A stretch of DNA of 33,006 nt, from positions 1 through 33,006 of IMG/VR virus record IMGVR_UViG_3300010430_000304; one strand, 5' to 3'. The DNA comes from a virus. Position numbers and translations under genes: made by a program. This document shows positions 9,855 to 17,900 of the stretch, one piece after another (position 1 is the first letter of the stretch; each line of letters opens with the position of its first letter). The notes under the pieces were generated by a model, which saw only the letters and a program-made list of their open reading frames with translations, did no database searches and was not told the DNA's origin.

Positions 9855-10610
9855 ATGAACAAGCCTATTATAGTTACCGCGTTGTATGATATTGAAAGGG
9901 ATAAATGGAAAGAATATAATCTATCCATAGATACTTATTTGTATTGGATGAACAATCTTCTTCAGGTTAAGAATAAAATTGTTTGTTATACTGAAAAATT
10001 AAAAGATGAGATTGAAGCTTTAAGGCCTAGTAATATAGATATAATTGAACTACGCAAACCTGTATTGTATTCTACTTTAAAACATTTTTACGAATTAAAT
10101 ATATTGATGAATTCAGTTGAATTTAAAAACAAAGTGGTATTTCCTCAAGTTCCTGAGATGTGCGAAGTATGGTACAATATACTCATGTTTAACAAGTTAA
10201 GGTGGATGTTAGACGCCTCAACTATAACTGATGGGACTCATTATGTGTGGGTAGATGCGGGTTGTTTTAGAGATAAAGACGCTAGTGAATACAATGTAAA
10301 GTGGCCAAACCCAGCCAAGCTCAGTGATAAACCTATGTTTTTTAGTCATAACACACCAGTGCATATTTATAAAAACGACGAAGACCATTCTCTTAGTCAA
10401 TTTAGGAATATACAGGGAGGTTGTTTCTCTATACCTAAGAAAGACCTTAAATGGATGTGTGATGCTTTTGCTTATAAGGTAGAGGCTTGTATTATGAAAG
10501 GATATATTGGGTCTGATGAGAAGATATTTGATCTTATGTGGAATGATAATAAAGATAAAATAGAGCTTATAAAATCTGATTGGAGAGAGTATTTTGATAT
10601 TTTATCATAA
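9855..10610 (+). CDS. HtrL/YibB-family glycosyltransferase-like protein (251 aa)
   Basis: The gene starts two bases after the GlcNAc-transferase stop, so the two are probably translated from one mRNA. The N-terminus 'IIVTALYDIERDKW' (5-18), the acidic motif 'VWVDAGCFRD' (131-140), 'FRNIQGGCFSIP' (183-194) and 'GYIGSDEKIFD' (216-226) are the features I associate with the HtrL/YibB (WlaTC/HtrL) family, found beside surface-polysaccharide genes in bacteria and also in phages. D134 in the VDAG motif is the candidate metal ligand. The biochemical reaction of this family is poorly defined; sugar transfer is inferred from fold and context. No membrane segment is visible. Confidence 0.75.
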   Translation: MNKPIIVTALYDIERDKWKEYNLSIDTYLYWMNNLLQVKNKIVCYTEKLKDEIEALRPSNIDIIELRKPVLYSTLKHFYELNILMNSVEFKNKVVFPQVPEMCEVWYNILMFNKLRWMLDASTITDGTHYVWVDAGCFRDKDASEYNVKWPNPAKLSDKPMFFSHNTPVHIYKNDEDHSLSQFRNIQGGCFSIPKKDLKWMCDAFAYKVEACIMKGYIGSDEKIFDLMWNDNKDKIELIKSDWREYFDILS

Positions 10611-10654
10611 AGCTTTGACTTTACAAGAATCTGAATACATTAATAATAAAATCG

Positions 10655-10662
10655 TAATTTTG
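10655..10662 (+). promoter_or_regulatory. Bacteroidota-type -7 element (TAATTTTG)
   Basis: TAATTTTG lies 18 bases before the start of the second Pro/Thr-linker tail protein, inside a 70-base gap. A TTTG at 10614-10617 is 37 bases upstream, too far for a standard -33 box. The same octamer at 8593 supports it as a genuine late element. Confidence 0.45.
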
Positions 10663-10680
10663 TAGCTAGAATATTTACCT

Positions 10681-12072
10681 ATGAATTTTTATACCGAACT
10701 TACTACAACTTCATTTAATCCCAACACTGGATTTGAATATATAGGCAGAGGAAATGTTACTTATAGCGTGGTAGCTGTTAAGGAGTTTTTTCTTTCACTA
10801 CCTTTAGCTGCATCTCCTACTTACGGAGACACTCCTTTTATATCCGCACGATGGGATAATGGAAGTGGAGATGTGACTGCAAGAGGGGTTGTTATAAATG
10901 CAGCAGGGGAAGAGGTTATTAATTTTTATAGAAGTACGTCAGACGCTACCGCGTCTTCAGGGAACACACCAGTAAGCACTACAGGGATAATTACCGGAGC
11001 GTTAGGAAGTTATAACAGTTTGCCGGCTGGAAATTACACTATTTATTTGTTCCCATTACTATCAAGTGGCGGCTCTAACGTCACAGGGTCAGGTACTATT
11101 GCCGTTTCTGGCGTACTGTCAGGAACTAATCCAATTACTCCAGGTGGATCGCCAACAATACCGCCAACGCCGACACCAAGTCCGACGCCTTTACCAACAG
11201 CAACACCCATACCTACCGCAACCGTAACTCCACTTCCTACAGCGACACCAGCTCCGACTCCTGTTCCTACGAATCCTGTGCCAGCTCCGATAGTGCCTTT
11301 AGGTCAGCAATATACTTTGTCTTATAGCGAAGGGGTTAAAGGGTGGCCTTCGTTTTTTTCTTTTAGTCCTGACTATATGATCGGAATGAATAATTATTTC
11401 TACAGTTTTTCTGGAGGTAATTTATATAGACATAACACAAATGAGGTGCATAATAATTATTACGGAGCTCAATATAACTCTAGAATGACTAGCGTTATTA
11501 ATAAAGAGCCATTAACTAATAAACTATTTAAAACATTAACCTTACAATCAAATAGCTCTTGGAGTGCAGCATTATCCACTAACATTCAGAACAATAGCTT
11601 CATTAGCTCAAATTGGTTTGAAAAGAAGGAGGGGGCTTGGTTTGCTTCTGTAAAAAACACAACTCAAGTTCCTGCAATATTAGATACTTTTAATTTAAGA
11701 TCTGTAAACGGAATAGGAAGGATAACTAGTTTTAGTGGGCCGGATACTCAGAGGTTTTTTAACTTAACAGTAGCTATAGATTCTATAATTAGCGTTGGAG
11801 ATTACTTGTATTACAACAATGACAATACCAATACTCCCGCTTTAGCTGGTCAAATAGCAGGAATAGTCCCAGGCAGAATTACGGTTGATGCCACTATAGA
11901 AGGATCGACAGCTCCAACCACCGAGAATGCTTTTATATTAGCTTACAAAAACACATTAGCAGAGTCTCACGGAATATTAGGACATTATTGTTTGTTTACT
12001 ATCGAAAATACAGACACTACAGCTACCGAATTATTTGCCGTAGAGTCTCAGGTTATGAAAAGTTATCCTTAA
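10681..12072 (+). CDS. tail/receptor-binding-type structural protein with Pro/Thr-rich linker (463 aa)
   Basis: Three parts are visible. Residues 1-148 form a beta-rich domain with Gly-rich turns. Residues 151-207 form a long Pro/Thr/Ala linker with no charged residues. Residues 215-463 form a globular domain that opens with 'EGVKGWPSFFSFSPDYM' and 'NNYFYSFSGGNLYRHN'; this opening recurs in structural proteins of crAss-like, flavobacterial and T4-like marine phages. There are no enzyme motifs, and no signal peptide. The gene has its own TAATTTTG element and follows the glycosyltransferase pair. It probably sits on the tail next to the muzzle complex; receptor binding is inferred from its architecture only. 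Confidence 0.6.
   Translation: MNFYTELTTTSFNPNTGFEYIGRGNVTYSVVAVKEFFLSLPLAASPTYGDTPFISARWDNGSGDVTARGVVINAAGEEVINFYRSTSDATASSGNTPVSTTGIITGALGSYNSLPAGNYTIYLFPLLSSGGSNVTGSGTIAVSGVLSGTNPITPGGSPTIPPTPTPSPTPLPTATPIPTATVTPLPTATPAPTPVPTNPVPAPIVPLGQQYTLSYSEGVKGWPSFFSFSPDYMIGMNNYFYSFSGGNLYRHNTNEVHNNYYGAQYNSRMTSVINKEPLTNKLFKTLTLQSNSSWSAALSTNIQNNSFISSNWFEKKEGAWFASVKNTTQVPAILDTFNLRSVNGIGRITSFSGPDTQRFFNLTVAIDSIISVGDYLYYNNDNTNTPALAGQIAGIVPGRITVDATIEGSTAPTTENAFILAYKNTLAESHGILGHYCLFTIENTDTTATELFAVESQVMKSYP
11131..11301 (+). repeat. Pro/Thr-rich linker coding segment
   Basis: The segment encodes residues 151-207 of the tail protein, almost entirely Pro, Thr, Ala, Val and Ser in TPxP and PTAT units. It is the longer counterpart of the linker in the protein at 7259. 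Confidence 0.8.
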
Positions 12073-12079
12073 AAATTAG

Positions 12080-12087
12080 TATCTTTG
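12080..12087 (+). promoter_or_regulatory. Bacteroidota-type -7 element (TATCTTTG)
   Basis: TATCTTTG lies 22 bases before the acetyltransferase start, in a 37-base gap. It is identical to the octamer before the first gene of the window. No clear -33 TTG is seen upstream. It may drive the acetyltransferase and the three ejection-type genes behind it, since no further TAnnTTTG is found in the gaps before 12522, 13291 or 14917. Confidence 0.45.
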
Positions 12088-12109
12088 CTATTGAATCTAA
12101 TTTAATAGT

Positions 12110-12520
12110 ATGGAATTTAATATAAGAAAGTTAAAAGCTTCTGATTATGACGATTATTTAGTCAAATGGTGGAGAGATTGGGAGTGGGAAGCTCCATTAA
12201 AAGATTTCTTACCTGAAAATGGAGAAGGAGGACTAATAGTTTTAGACGGAGAAACACCTGTTTGCGCAGGTTTTATATATATGACAAATTCAAAAGTAGC
12301 TTGGGTAGACTGGATTATTTCTAATAAGGAATACAAAGAAAAAGAAAAACGCCAGGGAGCTTTGGATATTTTAATAGAAAGTTTAACTAAAACTTGTGAG
12401 TCTTCTGGGAGTAAATTTATTTATGCTTTATTAAAACATAATGGATTGATTAAAACTTACGAAAAAATGGGATACGTATCCGGAGATAACTACACACAGG
12501 AAATGATAAAATCAATATAA
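12110..12520 (+). CDS. GNAT-family acetyltransferase-like protein (136 aa)
   Basis: The protein has the size and secondary-structure order of a small GNAT enzyme: 'NIRKLKASDYDDYLVKWW' start; 'GLIVLDGETPVCAGFIYM' (about 42-59) as the central strands; 'AWVDWIISNKEYKEKEKRQGAL' as strand 4 leading to the acetyl-CoA loop (the usual Q/R-x-x-G-x-G/A appears only in degenerate form); then 'KFIYALLKHNGLIKTYEKMGYV' as the typical C-terminal strand, helix and 'GY' turn. Related GNAT genes are common in tail modules of marine phages, where their target is unknown. The ATG of the next gene lies one base after the stop. The substrate cannot be told from sequence. Confidence 0.65.
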   Translation: MEFNIRKLKASDYDDYLVKWWRDWEWEAPLKDFLPENGEGGLIVLDGETPVCAGFIYMTNSKVAWVDWIISNKEYKEKEKRQGALDILIESLTKTCESSGSKFIYALLKHNGLIKTYEKMGYVSGDNYTQEMIKSI

Positions 12521-12521
12521 T

Positions 12522-13265
12522 ATGGCAGCAGCAACAGCAATCGCAGCAGCAGGTTTAGCAATATCTGCAGGAACAGCAACAGCAAGCTTTGTACAAGCGG
12601 GGAAACAAAGAAAAAAGCAAACAGAAGCAGAAGAAGCCGCCGCTAAGGCTATGGAGTCCGCAAAGCAAGAACTTTCCGTTAACTACTATGAAGGGTTGTC
12701 TATTCAAAAAGAGGGCTATGAATTAGAAAGAGATGCTTTACTTCAGGGTGGTGCTCAATCTGTACAGGCTGCACGAGAAGGAGGGCGCGGATCTGCAGAA
12801 GCGATAGGACGAGTAGCACTAGCTCAACAAACTGGACAGGCTGGACAGAGAGTTGCTATGGGAAAAGAACTTTTCGATTTAGATAAGTTAGCCGCTAAAG
12901 AAGACTCTAGATTGGCGGGAAAAAGAGCGACAATAGATCAAGCAACAGCAACAGGCGCTCAAATGATGGCAGCAGACGCTAGGGCAGCCGCAAACGCAGC
13001 TAATACAGCCGGTTTTCAACAGGTTGGAAATTTAGCTAAACAAGGTCTTGGAATGGTTGGTCTATATGGAAGTGAAAACATAGACAACCCTAGCACTCCA
13101 AATTTATCTTATGGAGATTATAAACAAACAATGGCTGACAATGATGTTAGTGACTATACATTAAGCCGATCTGATTTTCGTCAGGGCGGCGGCGGAACTA
13201 ATGTAGGGAATGCTTTGGCGGCTGTAGGGGGAGGAATTAAAGATATTTTTGGAAGGATTTTTTAA
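12522..13265 (+). CDS. putative internal virion/ejection protein, gp14-like (247 aa)
   Basis: The protein is rich in Ala, Gly and Gln. Residues 2-24 form an uninterrupted hydrophobic/small-residue segment ('AAATAIAAAGLAISAGTATA') that could span or enter a membrane. It is followed by a long charged coiled-coil-like helix (about 28-140) and a Gly-rich tail. Size, composition and place (first of three genes ending in a very large one) match the smallest ejection protein of T7-like phages (gp14) by synteny rather than by clear sequence identity. Products of this kind are packed in the virion and released into the cell envelope during DNA injection. No enzyme motif is present. Confidence 0.55.
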   Translation: MAAATAIAAAGLAISAGTATASFVQAGKQRKKQTEAEEAAAKAMESAKQELSVNYYEGLSIQKEGYELERDALLQGGAQSVQAAREGGRGSAEAIGRVALAQQTGQAGQRVAMGKELFDLDKLAAKEDSRLAGKRATIDQATATGAQMMAADARAAANAANTAGFQQVGNLAKQGLGMVGLYGSENIDNPSTPNLSYGDYKQTMADNDVSDYTLSRSDFRQGGGGTNVGNALAAVGGGIKDIFGRIF

Positions 13266-13290
13266 AGTAAGTAAGAAATAAAATTATAAT

Positions 13291-14901
13291 ATGGCATACG
13301 GTTATGTAAGGGACGATGCGCCCACGCAAGTAGATTGGAATAAGGTTGGTAACGACATGACTAAGATTCTTGAAGACGAAGTTACTGATAGAGAAAATCG
13401 CAAAGCTTCTATTGATAAAATAGACGCGGATTTCGCATTATCTTTATTAGACCAGCCTCAAGGGGCTAATGCCGAGACCAATAGGTTTATGGCAGACCTT
13501 TCTAAAGATGCTGGTACTCAAATGGCTAAAGATATAGATGACTTGAGAAACGGAAGGTTATCTGAGAGAGATTATTACAAGAAAAGAGCAAACACGACAC
13601 AGGGTGTAGATATAATGTTTAAGGCGGGTAAATCTTTTAATGCCAACTTTGATAAAGCTATGAAAAGAGCTAATGATGGAACTAGTAGTAGCAGAGAGAT
13701 TTTTTTACGCGAACAGATGGAGGGTTTCTTGAAGTTTAGTAAGAGTGGTGCTTATATAAATCCTTTAACAGGAGAAATTAATGTAGCTGAAAGAACGAAA
13801 AATGACGACGGCACATTTTCTTTATCTACCACGCCAGGCAGTTTTGCTAATGCCTCAGAACTATTAAGATTATCTACACAAGAATATGATAAATTTGACG
13901 TTCAAGGAAACATCACGGGTGTTATTGAAAATCTAGGCACTATCATGATAAAGGATAAAATGGGAGTTACAACCGAGATGGCTTTTAATAATTTATATAA
14001 AGACAAAAAGTCTGTAGCTTTGATGAATGACGCTAAAGTTAATTTAATAGAAAGTGTTTTAGCCAATGATAATCAGAAGTCAAGCATCCTTTCTGATAGT
14101 ATGGGGTATGGCTTTACATACGATGAAGAAAAAGCTAAAAAGGACTCTAAATTACTTTTAATGTTACCTGACGGTTCAATTAAATTTACAGAAGCTCAAG
14201 ATAAAGAGGCGACAGCATATGTTGAGAGTTTATTTGAGGCAGGGTTGGATAAGAAAATAACAGAAAGAGAAGAACTTACTGAACAAGAGAAAGACAGGTC
14301 AGCAATTGAATGGGCCAAGTTAAAACAAAGACGAAAGGAGTTTAATAAAGGAGATGAAGATAAAGAGATAGAATTAAATGAAGAGGCAGAAATAGTGTCT
14401 ATTTTGTATTCCGGGACTCCAGAGCAAATAGTTTCTTCTTTAGATTACTTTAGAGACTATAAAGGTACTAATGATGTTAAATATGTAGAAAGAAATGAGA
14501 ATGGTATTAATTTAATAGTTGGAGATGGAGAAGGCGGAACTATAACTAAAGCAATTTCTTTTTATGCTGAAGTTGATAACCCTGATTATGATCCGAAGAA
14601 GCCAGAGACTAAAGGTAATGAACTTGGTAAACCTGGTTATGATCCGAAGAAGCCAGTGGTTAAGAGTAATGAAAAACGAATAAAAAAATTAAAAAGTGAG
14701 GCTGAATTTTTATTGTCTGCTGGGCAAGCGTTAACCGGAAAAAACTATAATAGCGTACTCGATGATCCTCTTTATTCTAAGAGCGGTTTTAACAGATCAT
14801 TGACAATAGATGAAACAAGGTCTTCTGAAACAAAAAACACCCCAGGGAAAGGTACAGCAAGGGAAGTTGAGGTAGATGACATTGGAATACAAATAAAATA
14901 A
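13291..14901 (+). CDS. putative internal virion/ejection protein, gp15-like (536 aa)
   Basis: This is the middle gene of the ejection-type trio. The protein is strongly charged and mostly helical, with no Cys-rich or hydrophobic segment. Residues about 314-355 ('EREELTEQEKDRSAIEWAKL' onward) are typical coiled coil. Residues 431-464 contain a 17-residue tandem duplication built on 'YDPKKP'. The C-terminus is Ser/Thr/Gly-rich and looks disordered. Order and size fit a T7 gp15-like role in the ejection machine, but this is positional inference; no homology can be shown by eye. The 25-base upstream gap has no promoter-like element, so it is probably read from the 12080 promoter. Confidence 0.5.
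   Translation: MAYGYVRDDAPTQVDWNKVGNDMTKILEDEVTDRENRKASIDKIDADFALSLLDQPQGANAETNRFMADLSKDAGTQMAKDIDDLRNGRLSERDYYKKRANTTQGVDIMFKAGKSFNANFDKAMKRANDGTSSSREIFLREQMEGFLKFSKSGAYINPLTGEINVAERTKNDDGTFSLSTTPGSFANASELLRLSTQEYDKFDVQGNITGVIENLGTIMIKDKMGVTTEMAFNNLYKDKKSVALMNDAKVNLIESVLANDNQKSSILSDSMGYGFTYDEEKAKKDSKLLLMLPDGSIKFTEAQDKEATAYVESLFEAGLDKKITEREELTEQEKDRSAIEWAKLKQRRKEFNKGDEDKEIELNEEAEIVSILYSGTPEQIVSSLDYFRDYKGTNDVKYVERNENGINLIVGDGEGGTITKAISFYAEVDNPDYDPKKPETKGNELGKPGYDPKKPVVKSNEKRIKKLKSEAEFLLSAGQALTGKNYNSVLDDPLYSKSGFNRSLTIDETRSSETKNTPGKGTAREVEVDDIGIQIK
14581..14682 (+). repeat. 51-bp tandem duplication in the 536-aa gene
   Basis: Two adjacent 51-base units start at 14581 and 14632. Their first 25 bases differ at only one position (both contain TATGATCCGAAGAAGCCAG), and the rest diverges. 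The reading frame is kept, adding 17 residues per unit (consensus Pro-x-Tyr-Asp-Pro-Lys-Lys-Pro). The uneven identity suggests a fairly old or partly corrected duplication. Confidence 0.85.
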
Positions 14902-14916
14902 TAATAACATACAATA

Positions 14917-17900
14917 ATGGAAGACGAATTATTATTTGAATCCCCTAATGGATCTGTAATTACTGAGAGTGAAGCTAAATCTAGATATGGAGATAGATTT
15001 CAAGGATTGGTAGATAGCGGAAATCTTAAACAAACAGATAAAACCGCTGATAAAAAAGAAGAAGTTGAGATTGATTTTGATCTTGATTCGTTTTATATTA
15101 GCCCTAATGGTACTGAAATAAAAGGAATAGATATTGTTAAAAAATATGGAAATCGTTCACAGTCTTTAATTGATGACGGTTCATTAAAAAAAAAAGAAGA
15201 AGCCAATACGGAATCCGGGTCGGAGGATGGTTCTTTGGCTTTGTCAAGTTTACAAAAATCTCAAAAACTATTTTTAGAGGAACAAGGGATTGAAGTAGAT
15301 TCAGGGAATATTTCTGGACAATACAACACTTTCTTAAACGAAACTGGGTCTAGAGAAGTACAAACTGATTTATCTATGCCCAATCTAACATCTTTACCAA
15401 GAGATTTAGAAGAAGGTTTGGAAATTAAACCTACTAAAGTTGATAAAAATATACTTAGCAAGCTAAATATTAATCAGGAAGATTACTCTAAATGGGAGCA
15501 ATTAACTCAAAGAGAAGAGTCTGACTCTTTTGAATTTTTAAAATACTCACCGACAACAGATGAAAATGAAGAGTATTTAAGAGAAAAAAAAGACTCTGAA
15601 AAATTACTCTCATATAAAGGGGAGGTAATAAAAAAAATTAGTGACGACTTAACCACTATCAACTCGAAGTTAATATTGTCTAAAAATCCTCAAGAGCAGG
15701 TTTTGCTTCTTAGAGCTAAAAAACAATTAGGGGAAAAGCTTATAGAGGAAACTAATCTTCTAAGCAAGATGGGTGAATTGTTCCCCACATATAAAAAATA
15801 CACTTCGGATTTAGATTTACAAAGACGTAAAAAAATATATGAAGCCGGACAAATAGGTGGATTTACACAAGCTGCGTATGAAGGGGCTGAAATTTTAAAA
15901 ACTATTCCTAACACCATAGCTAGCTTTGCTACAGGAACAGTTGCTGCGATTCCCAGTCTTCTTGATCAAGGATTAGCATCTTTAGGGGCTGATAAAAAAG
16001 GAGTATTAGCCGGAATTACTGAAGCGTTTTTAGACTCTAGCGAAGCAGCTGAAAAAGATATTGGTTCTGTTCGAAGATCTGGGTTTATTAGTGGAAAAAA
16101 GGTTACTGTAAACGGAAAGGAGTTTATTGTCACCGATGAGGGAGATGTGATAGATGATACTACTCATGTAAGTGTTTTTGGAATATTGTCAGAGGAAAAG
16201 ATTAAGCAAATAAAAGATCGGGCAAAGAGCATAAATAATTCTGAAACTTTTTATGACGGTGGAGCTTTTGTTCAATCTGGAGTACAAACGGTTGCAAATC
16301 TTTTTGCTTTAATATATAGCGGAAAAATATTTAGTAGTGGTTTAAAGGGCGTTAAACTTTCTAGTAAAGTCAAAGGGGCGATAGGAATGGGATCGGCTTC
16401 TTACGCTAGCACAGTGGCTCAATCAGTAGAAGATATGAGAGCTGACCTTGTTAAGGCAGGACTAACTGAAGATGAGGCCTTAGGCAAAGCTGTTATGGCG
16501 GGAAATGCTATTGCCTCTTTAGATGGTCTTTTTTCAGGATTAGCAGGGTCAAATATTAACCTAATAGGTGGTGGTTTAAAAACTATTAAATCTCAAATAA
16601 TAGATATAGTAAAGAACAAAGGTAAAGACTTCAGCAAGAAGAAATTATACGGTAAAATAAAAACCCTTGCCGCAGAAAACCTTAAAGAAGTTGTTGTTGA
16701 AGAACTGCCTGTTTATTTTTCAGAAAAAGGTATTAATGCAATTGTAAATGCAGCCACTGGTCTTGATGTTAGAAGTAGTAGTGTTAAAAAGAGTGAAATT
16801 ATAGAGACTATTGCTTTAACCATAGGCGCAACAACTGGCTTAGGAGGCTCTCAATTGCTTACATCAAACCAAAGGAGTGACGCTATAAGATTTGTGGCTA
16901 GTGAAGTGAGTGATCTAGACCAGTCTATTGAAGATTTAGTAAATAAAGAGTTGTTAACTCCTGAACAAGGCAAGGAGGCTTACGATGAAATTTATGCAAT
17001 GCAAACTGCAATAAATAGAACAAACGGTACGATTATAAATTCTGACAATATGTTAGAGGCTTCGGACTTACTTCAGCAAAGACTAAACCTTGTAAAGCAA
17101 AAGGAAGGACTAGAAGGGCCTTTAAAAGAAACTATAGATGAACAGATTGCTAACGTAGATGAGGAAATAAAAGCAGTTCAAGAAAGAGATAGCAAGCAAT
17201 CAAAACAAATTACTAATCCAGAGGGTGAATTAACAACTACACCTGATGGGGAACAAAGTTTTGAAGGAACTATTCAAGAAGCTCCTGCGTTAGAAGAAGA
17301 AAGACTTAGAGATAATCAAGTAGCAAAAGAAGCTGAGGTTTTTGAGGTTGATATGGAAAGTTCAGACGGAACTAATACAACTGTAGAGGTTAAAACAAAT
17401 TTAGACGGATCAAGAGAATTTACCATGATTATTGATGGTCAAAGAAGCGGAACAGAAGTATCAAAAGAAAATACTCTGTCTAATAAAGATTACATAGAAG
17501 CTAGTTATGGAGAAGTTATAACTTCTAAATCAAAGCCTATTACAGAAGTAATGTCTCAGAAAAAAATTGACGCATTATCTTCACGTCAGAAGAAAGCGAT
17601 TGGTTTAGAGACTACCACAGAAGCTGTATCGGACAAAAAAGACCCTGGCTTTATAACTAAGCCATCTATTAAAGAACCTTTTATAGTTAGATCTTTGACA
17701 GGAAGAAAGACTAGTACTCAGATAAATTTTAATGAAGAAGGTAAAATTGAATCTGTAATTAACACAAGAACAGGTAAGCCTGTGTCAGAAAAGGCGCGTA
17801 AAGTTGCAGAAAAAATATATTTAGAGTCTATTATTGATGTTAATCAAGGTCAGCGATCTCAATTAAATGAGGGTGTTTCTCCGGATCAAATAAACCAAGA

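Noticed and set aside
11572-11580. TTATCCACT (and similar strings near 1680 and 9820 on the other strand) as DnaA boxes
   Set aside because: They lie inside late structural or glycosyltransferase genes, singly and far apart, with no cluster near an origin-like region.
15070-15090. A DFDLD (DxDxD) string in the giant protein, as in virion RNA polymerases of crAss-like phages
   Set aside because: It lies at residues 53-57 in an acidic linker between two copies of the N-terminal repeat, with no polymerase domain around it; chance in a Glu/Asp-rich stretch is more likely.
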